In this document: piece after piece, positions 16,174-23,504 of the stretch
Position numbering within the stretch: the first letter of the stretch is position 1
Layout of the letters: each line of letters starts with the position of its first letter
Assembly: GCA_021794095.1 (NCBI GenBank)
Contig: JAJYRN010000020.1
Location: 1 to 46,924, forward strand
Length of the DNA stretch: 46,924 nt
Source: Acidobacteriota bacterium
GTDB taxonomy: Bacteria; Acidobacteriota; Holophagae; Holophagales; Holophagaceae
Reading direction: 5' to 3'
The notes under the pieces: generated by a model
Told to the model about the DNA's origin: nothing
What the model saw: only the letters and a program-made list of their open reading frames with translations
Databases searched by the model: none
Translations under genes and position numbers: made by a program

Positions 16174-16952
16174 TCCACATCCTCCGGTCCCGCTGGCGCC
16201 AGGGTTTCCGCACCCTGCCCTACCCCAAAACGATTCCGGCCCTGCCCGATCGCTTCCGCGGCCGGCCCGTGTTCCAGCCGGAACGCTGCCCCGAGGGCTG
16301 CCAGGCCTGCGCCGACGCCTGCGCGACCGGGGCCATCACCCTGGGTTCCGAGGGCCCCCGGCTCGACCTGGGCCGCTGCCTGTTCTGCCCCGACTGCGCG
16401 GACGCCTGCCCCGAAGGCGCGATCACCTTCACCGGCGAACACCGCCTGGCCACCCGCACCCGGGAAGATCTCACCGTGGGCCCCGGCGAGTACCGCCTGG
16501 CCGAGGCCCTGAACGCCGAGATGATGCGCGTCTTCGGGCGTTCGCTGAAGCTCCGCGTGGTGAGCGCCGGCGGCTGCAACGGCTGTGAGGTGGATGTGAA
16601 CGTGCTGGGCACCCTCTCCTGGGACATAGGCCGCTTCGGCATCCAGATCGTCGCCTCCCCGCGCCACGCCGATGCCCTGGTGGTATGCGGCCCCGTGACC
16701 CGCGCCATGGAGCTGGCCCTGCGCAAGACCTGGGACGCCATGCCAAGCCCCAAACTCGTCATCGCCGTCGGCGCCTGCGCCATTCAAGGCGGCCCCTACC
16801 TGCACCAGCCGGAGCAGCTCGGCGGCGCCTCCGCGATCCTGCCGGTGGACCTTTTCATCCCCGGCTGCCCGCCCCATCCCCTCACCATTCTGGATGGCCT
16901 GCTGCGCCTCCTGGGACGGCTCGATACGCCCTCTCGATCTTTAGAACTATAA
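16170..16952 (+). CDS. Ferredoxin-NuoB/HyfI fusion subunit (Ehr complex)
   Basis: A 260-residue electron-transfer subunit combining what is HyfH plus HyfI in hydrogenase-4. Residues 40-80 carry two [4Fe-4S] motifs. The first, at Cys40/44/47/51, is CxxxCxxCxxxC, one residue wider than usual; the second, at Cys70/73/76/80, is the canonical CxxCxxCxxxCP. Residues about 125-250 are a NuoB-like domain with the four ligands of the proximal N2-type cluster: Cys136 and Cys139 (GGCNGCE), Cys203 (GAC) and Cys233 (PGCPP). The Fe-S relay is therefore complete although the partner large subunit has no Ni site. Last gene of the operon; the downstream DNA turns abruptly AT-rich. Confidence 0.92.
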   Translation: MIHILRSRWRQGFRTLPYPKTIPALPDRFRGRPVFQPERCPEGCQACADACATGAITLGSEGPRLDLGRCLFCPDCADACPEGAITFTGEHRLATRTREDLTVGPGEYRLAEALNAEMMRVFGRSLKLRVVSAGGCNGCEVDVNVLGTLSWDIGRFGIQIVASPRHADALVVCGPVTRAMELALRKTWDAMPSPKLVIAVGACAIQGGPYLHQPEQLGGASAILPVDLFIPGCPPHPLTILDGLLRLLGRLDTPSRSLEL

Positions 16953-16965
16953 AAAAATCTGACAT

Positions 16966-16997
16966 TTGCAACATGCGATCGAGTCCCGTGCTAGTGT
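16966..16997 (+). promoter_or_regulatory. Candidate promoter for the DUF4382 lipoprotein
   Basis: An AT-rich island (about 16943-17040) within otherwise GC-rich DNA separates the Ehr operon from the lipoprotein gene. It contains TTGCAA (16966-16971) and an extended-type TGCTAGTGT (16989-16997). The spacing is about 20 nt, longer than ideal, and TATAAA-like sequence follows at 17004. The location is convincing but the exact hexamers are not. Confidence 0.3.
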
Positions 16998-17103
16998 CAT
17001 TTTTTATAAATTCGTCCAATTCTATTACTTATCAACACACTGGAAATCCGTGCGCGCCCGCCCACACTTCTCCCGGGAAATCACCTTTCTCACGGAGGAG
17101 ACG

Positions 17104-18264
17104 ATGCGCAGGACATGGAACGTGACCGCAGGGACGGCGGTGCTGGGCCTGGTCGCCTTGGTCGGATGCGGGGGGAACAGCGGCAGTTCCTCCGCCACCA
17201 CCGGCACGATGAATGTCCATCTGGTGGATGGCCCCATCAGCGGCTACCAGCAGGTCAACGTCAACATCCAGTCGGTGGAGATCAACAACGGCGGCAACTG
17301 GATCACCCTGGCCAGCCCCAACAAGACCACCAACCTCCTGAGCCTCACGGGCGGCGTGAGCGAGCTGATCGCTTCCGGCGCCACCCTGCCCGCGGGCCAC
17401 TACAGCCAGATGCGGCTGATCCTGGGCTCGGGGAACAACGTGGTGCTGTCCGATGGCACCACCCAGCCCCTGAAGGTGCCCTCGGGCCTGCAGACGGGCA
17501 TCAAGCTGGTGGTGAGCTTCGACGTGGCCGCCGGCACCACGGCGGATGTGTGGATTGACTTCGACGCCGCCCATTCCATCCAGGTGGTGCAGGCCGGGGC
17601 GTCGGGCATGTACATGCTGCGTCCGACGGTCTGGGCCTACGACAAGACCGTCACGGGCTCCATCAGCGGCACCCTGACCGACAGCGCGACCACCAAGCCC
17701 CTGGGGGATGCGACCGTCTACGCGGAAACCCTCGATGCCTCCGGCAATGCCCGCATCGCACGCACCACGACCACCGACGCCAACGGCGCCTACACCCTGG
17801 ACCTCCTGCCCGTGGGCGCCACCTACTACATCGTCAGCCAGCCCCAGGTGGAAGGAACGGTTCCTGTCTCCTATGACGCCAAGGCCAGCGATGCCTACGC
17901 CCTGAGCGCCGCCACTCCGGTCTTCACCTACAACGCCGCCTTCACCGCGGATGCGGCCCTGGGCGGTGTGGGCGGAGGCCTCACGCCGATGGCCACCGCC
18001 ACCCAGAGCGATGCGGTGAACCTGCTCCAGCCCCTGGCCACGCCCGCCTCCGGCAGCTTCACCTTCATCGTGGGCAGCACCATGGCCACCGTCGGAACCT
18101 CATCGGAGACCTACGCCTTCGCGAATCTGCCCGCTGGCACGTACAACCTCCAGGCCATTCGCACCACCTTGAACACCGATGGCACCACCACGCAGAGCGT
18201 CTCCGCCCTGCAGCCCGCCACCGTCACCGCGGGCCTCACTGCCACCGTGAACCTGGGGCTCTGA
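17104..18264 (+). CDS. DUF4382-domain lipoprotein
   Basis: A 386-residue predicted lipoprotein (signal peptide with lipobox LVGCG) starting at an ATG preceded by GGAGGAG at a good distance. Residues about 33-180 form a DUF4382 domain (GTMNVHLVDGPISGYQQV...SVEI). Then comes a carboxypeptidase-regulatory/Cna-B-like beta-sandwich (SISGTLTDSATTKPLGDATVYAE...DANGAYTLDLLPVG), and a second similar module lies near the C-terminus. This is a cell-surface architecture rich in Thr/Ser with no catalytic motif. The function of DUF4382 is not known to me. It probably has its own promoter and ends at a strong bidirectional hairpin. Confidence 0.85.
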   Translation: MRRTWNVTAGTAVLGLVALVGCGGNSGSSSATTGTMNVHLVDGPISGYQQVNVNIQSVEINNGGNWITLASPNKTTNLLSLTGGVSELIASGATLPAGHYSQMRLILGSGNNVVLSDGTTQPLKVPSGLQTGIKLVVSFDVAAGTTADVWIDFDAAHSIQVVQAGASGMYMLRPTVWAYDKTVTGSISGTLTDSATTKPLGDATVYAETLDASGNARIARTTTTDANGAYTLDLLPVGATYYIVSQPQVEGTVPVSYDAKASDAYALSAATPVFTYNAAFTADAALGGVGGGLTPMATATQSDAVNLLQPLATPASGSFTFIVGSTMATVGTSSETYAFANLPAGTYNLQAIRTTLNTDGTTTQSVSALQPATVTAGLTATVNLGL

Positions 18265-18279
18265 TCCACCGGTTTTGGG

Positions 18280-18307
18280 ACAAGGGGCGCCGCCGGGCGC
18301 CCCTTGT
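18280..18307. terminator. Strong bidirectional terminator
   Basis: A perfect 11-bp inverted repeat (18280-18290 with 18297-18307) and 6-nt loop lies between the convergent DUF4382 lipoprotein and glutamate dehydrogenase genes. The stem is GC-rich with A/T at its base, so it can serve both strands. Confidence 0.75.
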
Positions 18308-18316
18308 CTATCGCCC

Positions 18317-19567
18317 TCACGCGTAGAAACCGCGGTACTTCATGGCCTGGGCCACGCGGTCCAGGGCCAGGATGTAGGCGCCGATGCGGGGGTTGGTCTT
18401 GTACTTGTCCGTGGTGGCGAAGGTGGCCTGGAAGGCGTGGGTCATGTAGTCCACCAGCCGCTCGTTGACCTCGCGCTCGCGCCAGTAGAAGCCCTGGCGG
18501 TTCTGCACCCACTCGAAGTAGCTGACGGTGACACCGCCGACGTTCGCCAGGATGTCGGGCACCACGAGGACGCCGTGCTCCAGCAGGATAGGATCAGCCT
18601 CGGGGGTGGTGGGGCCGTTGGCGCCCTCCACGATGACCTTGGCCCGCACCTGGGCGGCATTGGCTTCGGTGATCTGGTTCTCCAGGGCGGCGGGCACCAG
18701 GATGTCCACGGCGTGGGTGAGCAGTTCCGCCGCATTCATGGGCTCCCCGCCCTTGAAGCCGGTCACGGTGCGGGTCTCGGCCACGTGCTTGAGCAGGGCG
18801 TGGATGTCCAGGCCCCGGTCATGCTTGACAGCGCCCTGGGCATCGCTCACGGCCACCACGCGGGCGCCGGCCTCGTGCAGGAGGCGGGCGGCCTGGCTGC
18901 CCACGTTGCCGAAGCCCTGCACCGCCACGGTGGCGCCCGCCAGGGGCTTGCCCAGGCGCTGCATGGCCTCCCGGGCCATGATGAGGATGCCCCGGCCCGT
19001 GGCTTCCGTGCGGCCCAGGCTGCCGCCCAGGCCCAGGGGCTTGCCGGTGACGACGGCGTTCTCGGTCCGGCGCACATGCATGGAGTAGGTGTCCAGCACC
19101 CAGGCCATGGTCTGGGCGTCCGTGCCCATGTCCGGCGCGGGCACATCCCGGTCCGGCCCCAGCAGATCCATGATCTCGGCCACATAGCGACGGGTGAGGC
19201 GTTCCTTCTCCCCGAGGCTCAGGCGCGACGGATCGCACACGATGCCGCCCTTGCCGCCGCCGAAGGGCACATCCACCACGGCGCACTTCCAGGTCATCCA
19301 CGCGGCGAAGGCCTTGATCTCGTCCAGGGTGACGTTCAAGTCGTAGCGGATGCCGCCCTTGGCGGGGCCCCGGGCGATGTTGTGCTGCACCCGGTAGCCC
19401 TCGAAGACCTCCCAGTGGCCGTTGTCCATGAGCACCGGCAGGCTCACGATCATCGAGCGGCTGGGCGCCATGAACACCTTGAACAGGGCGTCGTCCAGCC
19501 CGTAGAGTTCCGACGCCACCCGGAGCCGGGCCTGCATCGCCTCGAAGGGATTCGTCTCATGCTGCAT
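18317..19567 (-). CDS. gdhA: Glutamate dehydrogenase (Glu/Leu/Phe/Val dehydrogenase family)
   Basis: A 416-residue hexameric-type dehydrogenase interconverting glutamate and 2-oxoglutarate plus ammonia. The substrate-binding region has NIARGPAKGGIRY and the catalytic lysine region CAVVDVPFGGGKGGI. PAPDMGT and the Rossmann fingerprint QGFGNVGSQAA follow. The length of about 415 matches the GDH group found in many Gram-positive bacteria and archaea. Coenzyme preference cannot be read from sequence with certainty. It starts 12 nt after rsfS with an AGGTGG ribosome site and is the last gene of the obg-nadD-rsfS transcript. Confidence 0.93.
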   Translation of the reverse strand: MQHETNPFEAMQARLRVASELYGLDDALFKVFMAPSRSMIVSLPVLMDNGHWEVFEGYRVQHNIARGPAKGGIRYDLNVTLDEIKAFAAWMTWKCAVVDVPFGGGKGGIVCDPSRLSLGEKERLTRRYVAEIMDLLGPDRDVPAPDMGTDAQTMAWVLDTYSMHVRRTENAVVTGKPLGLGGSLGRTEATGRGILIMAREAMQRLGKPLAGATVAVQGFGNVGSQAARLLHEAGARVVAVSDAQGAVKHDRGLDIHALLKHVAETRTVTGFKGGEPMNAAELLTHAVDILVPAALENQITEANAAQVRAKVIVEGANGPTTPEADPILLEHGVLVVPDILANVGGVTVSYFEWVQNRQGFYWREREVNERLVDYMTHAFQATFATTDKYKTNPRIGAYILALDRVAQAMKYRGFYA

Positions 19568-19579
19568 GGGCCACCTCGG

Positions 19580-19951
19580 CTAGTGCGAATCGGGAACGAC
19601 GTGGACCTCGGCCGGCAGCTCCAGCTCGCGTCCCGCGCTCCAGAGGCCCTCAATGTTGTAGTGCCGACGGGTGTCCTCGTCCATGACGTGGACCACCAGG
19701 CTGCCGTAGTCCAGCAGGATCCAGTTCCCGTTGCCCGCGCCCTCGCTGGAGATGGGCCGCTCGCCCAGGGCCTTCAGCCCCTCCTCCACCGCATCGGCGA
19801 TGGCGCGGTTCTGCCGGTCGCTGCCCCCGCTCATGAACGCGAACACGTCCGTGAAGCTGGCCACGCCCCCCACATCCAGCAGACGGATGCGGAAGGCCTT
19901 CTTCGAACGGGCGGCCTCGACAACGGTTGCGAGCCTGGGATCAAGGGTCAT
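19580..19951 (-). CDS. rsfS: Ribosomal silencing factor RsfS
   Basis: A 123-residue RsfS/Iojap-family protein. It binds ribosomal protein uL14 and blocks subunit joining when nutrients are scarce. The diagnostic stretch is GNWILLDYGSLVVHVM followed by DTRRHYNIEGLW, and the length is standard for the family. It follows nadD by 18 nt, the common nadD-rsfS arrangement. Confidence 0.94.
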   Translation of the reverse strand: MTLDPRLATVVEAARSKKAFRIRLLDVGGVASFTDVFAFMSGGSDRQNRAIADAVEEGLKALGERPISSEGAGNGNWILLDYGSLVVHVMDEDTRRHYNIEGLWSAGRELELPAEVHVVPDSH

Positions 19952-19969
19952 GCGGGCTCCAGAGCAGGG

Positions 19970-20593
19970 CTAACGATACAGGTTATCCAGGCGGATGGCA
20001 GCCAGAACCTCGGGGGGCAGGCCGCCGGGATCGGCGCTCCGGTCCGCGGCCAGGCGCGCCCGGAGGGTGGTGGAGGCCAGATCCAGCTCCGTGGGAGGCA
20101 GCCAGACCCACTCGCCAGGGGCTCCCGACCAGCGGTCCACCGGCCGCAGGCCCGGCAGATCCGGGACATCCAGCGGCGCGCCCGGACGCGGCGCCACCGC
20201 GAGGGCGGCCAATTCGACGATCCGTCCCACCCGCCGCCAGGTGGGCAGACCCGCCAGCTGGTCGCTGCCCATGACCAGGATCCAGGCGGTCCCGGGTTCC
20301 CGCGCCGTCAGATCCTCCAGGGTGTCCACGGTGTAGCTGGTGCCACCGCGCACCAGTTCGAGTGTCTCGATGCGGCAGCGATCCCCCGTCTGGGCCAGGA
20401 GCGCCTCCAGCAGGCGGAGGCGGGTGGGTCCATCGGGCCCGCCCGGATCCGGCTTGTGGGGGGATCGGGCCGTGGGGACGAAGCGCAGCTCATCCAGATC
20501 GAGGTGTTCCAGGGCCAGGCGCGCCAGCGTGAGGTGCCCATCGTGGGGCGGGTTGAAAGCGCCCCCCAGCAGGCCGACGCGCCGACCGGTCAC
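19970..20593 (-). CDS. nadD: Nicotinate-nucleotide adenylyltransferase
   Basis: A 207-residue nucleotidyltransferase making nicotinate adenine dinucleotide, the penultimate step to NAD. The N-terminal GLLGGAFNPPHDGHL contains the HxGH-type motif; RSPHK, TSYTVDTLEDL and VMGSDQL are also family features. The C-terminal ASTTLRARLA corresponds to the usual ISSTxIR. The start is GTG at 20593, overlapping the obg stop (GTGA), so it is translationally coupled to obg. Confidence 0.95.
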   Translation of the reverse strand: MTGRRVGLLGGAFNPPHDGHLTLARLALEHLDLDELRFVPTARSPHKPDPGGPDGPTRLRLLEALLAQTGDRCRIETLELVRGGTSYTVDTLEDLTAREPGTAWILVMGSDQLAGLPTWRRVGRIVELAALAVAPRPGAPLDVPDLPGLRPVDRWSGAPGEWVWLPPTELDLASTTLRARLAADRSADPGGLPPEVLAAIRLDNLYR

Positions 20594-21624
20594 GCCTCGG
20601 CCTCCACGGGCCGGGGGCTGGCCTTCAGCGCCCGGTCCACCGCGAAGGCCAGCTCCCGCAGCCCCTCGCCGGTGACGCCGGAGATGAAGATGGGCGCCTG
20701 CCCCCGCTCGGCGCAGAGCGCCTCGAAATCCGCCTTCCGATCCTCGTCCTGGAGCGCATCCAGCTTGGTTCCCACCAGCCAGCGGGGTTTCGCCGCCAGC
20801 ACGGGGCTGAAGGCCGCCAGCTCGGCCTCGATCACACGCACCGCCTCGGCGGGCGCCTGCATGGGATCCGAGAGATCCACCAGGTGCAGCAGCATGCGGG
20901 TGCGCTCCACATGGCGCAGGAACTGGATGCCCAGACCGGCCCCCTGGGCAGCGCCTTCGATGAGGCCCGGGATGTCGGCGATGACCCAGCTATCCAGGGC
21001 ATCCCCCCCGAAGCGGTCCAGGCTGACCACGCCGAGCTGGGGCTCCAGGGTGGTGAAGGGGTAGCCCGCGATCTTGGGCCGGGCGGCGCTGAGGCGGCTC
21101 ACCAGCGTGCTCTTGCCCGCATTGGGGAAACCCGCCAGGCCCACATCCGCGATGAGCTTCAGCTCCAGGTCAAGGGCCCGCGCCTCGCCCTCCTCGCCCG
21201 GCTGGTGGTGCCGCGGCGTGCGGTTGGTGGAGCTCTTGAAATGGGTATTGCCCAGCCCGCCGCGCCCGCCCCGGGCCACGCAGACCGTTTCGCCATCGGC
21301 CAGCAGCTCGGCCAGCGTCTCGCCGGTCTCCCCATCGCGCACCAGGGTGCCCAGGGGCACATCCAGGGTGATGTCGAGGCCATCCCGGCCGTGGCGCAGG
21401 CAGCCCTCGCCCTGGCGGCCCCGCTCCGCGGCGAACTCCCGCTGGTTCCGGTAGGGGTTCAGCGTGTTGAGGGCGCGGCTGGCCCGCAGGAAAATGGAGC
21501 CGCCGTGACCGCCATCCCCGCCATCGGGCCCCCCCTCCGGCGCAAACTTCTCCCGCCGGAAGCTCATCGCCCCCGACCCGCCGTGACCGGCCGCAACGCG
21601 GAGCTGGATGTGGTCAAGAAACAC
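20590..21624 (-). CDS. obg: Obg-family ribosome-associated GTPase
   Basis: A 344-residue Obg/CgtA GTPase for late 50S assembly. The glycine-rich Obg fold (AGHGGSGAMSFRREKF, GGDGGHGG) occupies residues 1-158. The G domain follows with G1 GFPNAGKS, G2 with the TTLEP sequence, G3 DIPGLIEGA and G4 GTKLD. There is no long C-terminal OCT or acidic extension. The gene lies downstream of rplU-rpmA, the usual order, but separated from rpmA by 252 bp packed with palindromes. Confidence 0.97.
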   Translation of the reverse strand: MFLDHIQLRVAAGHGGSGAMSFRREKFAPEGGPDGGDGGHGGSIFLRASRALNTLNPYRNQREFAAERGRQGEGCLRHGRDGLDITLDVPLGTLVRDGETGETLAELLADGETVCVARGGRGGLGNTHFKSSTNRTPRHHQPGEEGEARALDLELKLIADVGLAGFPNAGKSTLVSRLSAARPKIAGYPFTTLEPQLGVVSLDRFGGDALDSWVIADIPGLIEGAAQGAGLGIQFLRHVERTRMLLHLVDLSDPMQAPAEAVRVIEAELAAFSPVLAAKPRWLVGTKLDALQDEDRKADFEALCAERGQAPIFISGVTGEGLRELAFAVDRALKASPRPVEAEA

Positions 21625-21660
21625 GTAGGGCCTTCAATTCATGGGTTCAGGTGGGAATGA

Positions 21661-21689
21661 GCACGGGCCGGGCTTTGCCCGGCCCGTGC
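21661..21689 (-). repeat. Palindromic hairpin, copy 1 (covarying pair)
   Basis: A perfect 13-bp inverted repeat with a 3-nt loop (21661-21673 with 21677-21689), followed by GCGGGGGCTCCGGGGG. A second copy at 21742-21770 has the same core but ACG/CGT changed to ATA/TAT on both arms, so pairing is preserved. It lies between rpmA and obg. Confidence 0.8.
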
Positions 21690-21691
21690 GC

Positions 21692-21730
21692 GGGGGCTCC
21701 GGGGGTATGCGCGCAGCGCGGGACCACCGG
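21692..21730 (-). repeat. 39-nt post-gene palindrome, copy 1
   Basis: Matches 22212-22250 at 36 of 39 positions. The core CCGGGGGT...GCGCGCAGCGCG...CCGG can fold on itself. It lies in the rpmA-obg gap, directly next to the covarying hairpin. Confidence 0.75.
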
Positions 21731-21741
21731 AGAGGAGAAGT

Positions 21742-21770
21742 GCATAGGCCGGGCTACGCCCGGCCTATGC
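21742..21770 (-). repeat. Palindromic hairpin, copy 2 (covarying pair)
   Basis: A perfect 13-bp inverted repeat with loop TAC (21742-21754 with 21758-21770), again followed by GCGGGGGCTCCGGGGG. It differs from copy 1 by compensatory changes in three stem positions. Confidence 0.8.
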
Positions 21771-21870
21771 GCGGGGGCTCCGGGGGAGGCTCCATCTCCA
21801 CGAGCCCCTCGGGCGAGTGGGAGCCACGCATCGCGTGGCGTCAGATGGAGGCGCGCAGCGCGCCCCCCGG
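21771..21870 (-). repeat. Interrupted copy of the post-gene palindrome, after rpmA
   Basis: The left half (GCGGGGGCTCCGGGGG, 21771-21786) and right half (GCGCGCAGCGCG...CCCCGG, 21851-21870) of the 39-nt repeat are split by about 64 bp. The insert is itself foldable: an outer stem (21790-21797 with 21843-21850) and two inner hairpins, one being CCACGC-ATC-GCGTGG at 21824-21838. It begins 7 nt after the rpmA stop. Confidence 0.6.
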
Positions 21871-21876
21871 ACAACA

Positions 21877-22137
21877 TCACCCCTCGATGGGATCAATGTG
21901 GATGAAGCGGCCGTGCTGGCCCTTGTCCTGGAAGCGCACCTTGCCGTCCATCAGGGCGAACAGGGTGTGATCCTTGCCCATGCCGACATTGATGCCGGCC
22001 TTGAACTTGGTGCCGCGCTGCCGGACAAGGATGGAGCCGCCCGACACGAGTTCGCCGCCGAACTCCTTCACACCCAGACGCTGGGAGTGGGAATCGCGAC
22101 CGTTGCGGCTGGAACCAACGCCTTTCTTGTGAGCCAT
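21877..22137 (-). CDS. rpmA: 50S ribosomal protein bL27
   Basis: An 86-residue bL27 with the typical N-terminus [15 protein letters not shown] and the core [13 protein letters not shown]. There is no N-terminal pre-sequence of the kind cleaved in Firmicutes. It lies between rplU and obg; a palindromic repeat follows its stop. Confidence 0.98.
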   Translation of the reverse strand: MAHKKGVGSSRNGRDSHSQRLGVKEFGGELVSGGSILVRQRGTKFKAGINVGMGKDHTLFALMDGKVRFQDKGQHGRFIHIDPIEG

Positions 22138-22211
22138 GGGACTACCTCTTCAAAAATCAGATGTCGTGGACGGGGAAAGATGCGAACACGGGTTCCACCC
22201 GGGTGAGCATC

Positions 22212-22250
22212 GGGGGTTCCGGGGGTGTGCGCGCAGCGCGGGACCCCCGG
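22212..22250 (-). repeat. 39-nt post-gene palindrome, copy 2, after rplU
   Basis: A second copy of the 21692-21730 repeat, 6 nt after the rplU stop on the minus strand. The arms CCGGGGGT (22219-22226) and ACCCCCGG (22243-22250) pair perfectly. The position right after a stop suggests an mRNA stabiliser or partial terminator between rplU and rpmA. Confidence 0.75.
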
Positions 22251-22256
22251 ACGGCA

Positions 22257-22568
22257 TCATCCCTTGATGGCCTTGATGCGGACTTCCGTGTAGCCCTGGC
22301 GGTGGCCCTGGGTGCGCTGGTAGGTGGTGGTCTTCTTCTTCTTGAAGATGATCACCTTCTTGGAACGGTCGTGGGTGATGACCTCGGCCTCGACGGTGGC
22401 GCCCTTCACCATGGGCTGGCCCACCTTCAGATCCCCGTCCTGGTCAATCAGCAGCACCTGCTCAAAGGTGACCGCCTGCTTGGGTTCCTTCTCCAGGAGT
22501 TCCACGCGGAGGATATCGCCCTCGGCGACGCGGTACTGCTTCCCGCCGGTCTGGATGATTGCGAACAT
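22257..22568 (-). CDS. rplU: 50S ribosomal protein bL21
   Basis: A 103-residue bL21. The start is the ATG of MFAIIQTGGKQYRV, preceded by AGAGG; the in-frame extension further upstream does not look coding. The C-terminus has the typical KKKKTTTYQRTQGHRQGYTEVRI RNA-binding tail. First gene of the rplU-rpmA-obg block. Confidence 0.98.
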   Translation of the reverse strand: MFAIIQTGGKQYRVAEGDILRVELLEKEPKQAVTFEQVLLIDQDGDLKVGQPMVKGATVEAEVITHDRSKKVIIFKKKKTTTYQRTQGHRQGYTEVRIKAIKG

Positions 22569-22821
22569 GGGAAACCTCTTCGATGGGGGCGCGCGGGCGG
22601 CTCTCCGTCGGAGGCGCTTGGGGGCCCACGGCCAGGGCAAGGCCCATCAGAATCGCGGGAAATGCTTTGAAGGTCAAGGATCAATCTCGATTGCCCCCAC
22701 TCAGGCCAGCCAACGGATTTCAGCCCGGGGAAGGCCCCGCGGATTCACCCTGGCTTCACGCCCGTCCCGTGGCACCCCCGAAAGAGAGCCGCCTCTCTAT
22801 CACAGTCTCCCGCCAACCCCT
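22569..22821. other. Gene-free leader/upstream region of rplU
   Basis: No gene is supported here. The part next to rplU should be its 5' leader. The rest, up to the palindrome at 22822, shows nothing else I can name. Together with that palindrome it forms a 351-bp gap between rplU and the HigBA pair. Confidence 0.5.
22649..22677 (-). promoter_or_regulatory. Candidate promoter of rplU
   Basis: On the minus strand TTGACC (22672-22677) and GATTCT (22649-22654) are separated by 17 nt. This would place the RNA start about 75 nt upstream of the rplU ATG. The -35 is good and the -10 weak. Confidence 0.3.
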
Positions 22822-22880
22822 CTAGGAGCCTGCCCAAGTATTGGAACGCCCCGCGCTCGAATACTTGGACAGGCTCCTAG
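22822..22880. repeat. 59-bp palindrome, MITE-like, flanked by CTAG
   Basis: Two 21-nt arms (22822-22842 and 22860-22880) are complementary at 20 of 21 positions around a 17-nt loop. The outermost bases on both sides read CTAG, which would fit a YTAR-type target duplication of IS5-related elements, with inner ends GAGCCTG. It could equally be the terminator of the HigBA operon, which ends 40 bp to the right. Confidence 0.6.
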
Positions 22881-22919
22881 GAACGGCGCCCAAAAGTCCC
22901 CATGTCAACAGCCGAGCCG

Positions 22920-23210
22920 TTACGAGGCCCATGGGTGGATGCTTGCGAGGATTTCGGCCATCTCGTCTTTGGCTTTGGCGGCGTCGAAATCCACCTGAAG
23001 GCCGGTCCAGAACCCTTCGGACATCCCGAAAAATTTGGAAAGGCGAAGGCCGGTGTCCACGGTGATTGCCCGAGTGCCGCTGATGATCTCCCCGATGCGG
23101 CGCTGGGGCACACAGATCTCCTTGGCCAGCCGGTACTGGGTGATGCCCATGGGCTCCAGGAACTCGTGCAACAGGATCTCGCCGGGGGAAGGATAGGTGA
23201 CTTCGCGCAT
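22920..23210 (-). CDS. higA: HigA-type antitoxin (XRE family)
   Basis: A 96-residue helix-turn-helix antitoxin of the VapI/HigA type. The typical opening is PSPGEILLHEFLEPMGITQYRLAKE, followed by the recognition-helix region RRIGEIISGTRAIT and the RLSKFFGMSEGFW tail. It binds and neutralises the toxin encoded just upstream and represses their shared promoter. The start lies 8 nt after the toxin stop with a strong AGGAGG site. Confidence 0.92.
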   Translation of the reverse strand: MREVTYPSPGEILLHEFLEPMGITQYRLAKEICVPQRRIGEIISGTRAITVDTGLRLSKFFGMSEGFWTGLQVDFDAAKAKDEMAEILASIHPWAS

Positions 23211-23218
23211 AGGACCTC

Positions 23219-23500
23219 CTAGTGGTAGTCCACGATTTCAACAGCAGCAGGGCCGACGCCCGTCCAGATGAAGCAGACCCGCCATTGGTCGTTGATGCGG
23301 ATGCTGTACTGGCCTGACCTGGCGCCCTTGAGGGCTTCCAGCCGGTTGCCCGGCGGGATGCGCAGGTCGGCGAGGATGCCAGCCCGATTCAACATGGCCA
23401 GCTTCCGCATGGCCACTGTCTCGAAGGATGCGAACCGAAGGACCCGTTTCCCCTGGAACAGGGCTTCCGTGTCGTGGCACTGGAAGGATTGGGTGGCCAT
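23219..23500 (-). CDS. higB: HigB/RelE-type toxin
   Basis: A 93-residue toxin of the HigB/RelE mRNA interferase family. The C-terminal YSIRINDQWRVCFIW is the usual signature, and RIPPGNRLEALKG is also common. It would cut mRNA at the ribosome. The toxin-first order is characteristic of higBA. The upstream promoter would start RNA at or next to the ATG, and no Shine-Dalgarno is present, so the toxin mRNA may be leaderless. Confidence 0.92.
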   Translation of the reverse strand: MATQSFQCHDTEALFQGKRVLRFASFETVAMRKLAMLNRAGILADLRIPPGNRLEALKGARSGQYSIRINDQWRVCFIWTGVGPAAVEIVDYH

Positions 23501-23504
23501 GATG

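Noticed and set aside
7743-16952. A functional group 4 [NiFe] hydrogenase or formate hydrogenlyase
   Set aside because: Gene order and subunits fit, but the large subunit has no cysteines at the four Ni-binding positions, and there is no formate dehydrogenase or maturation gene here.
18275-21064. A 929-codon open frame on the plus strand
   Set aside because: It is antisense to gdhA, rsfS, nadD and obg, all of which are unmistakable on the minus strand.
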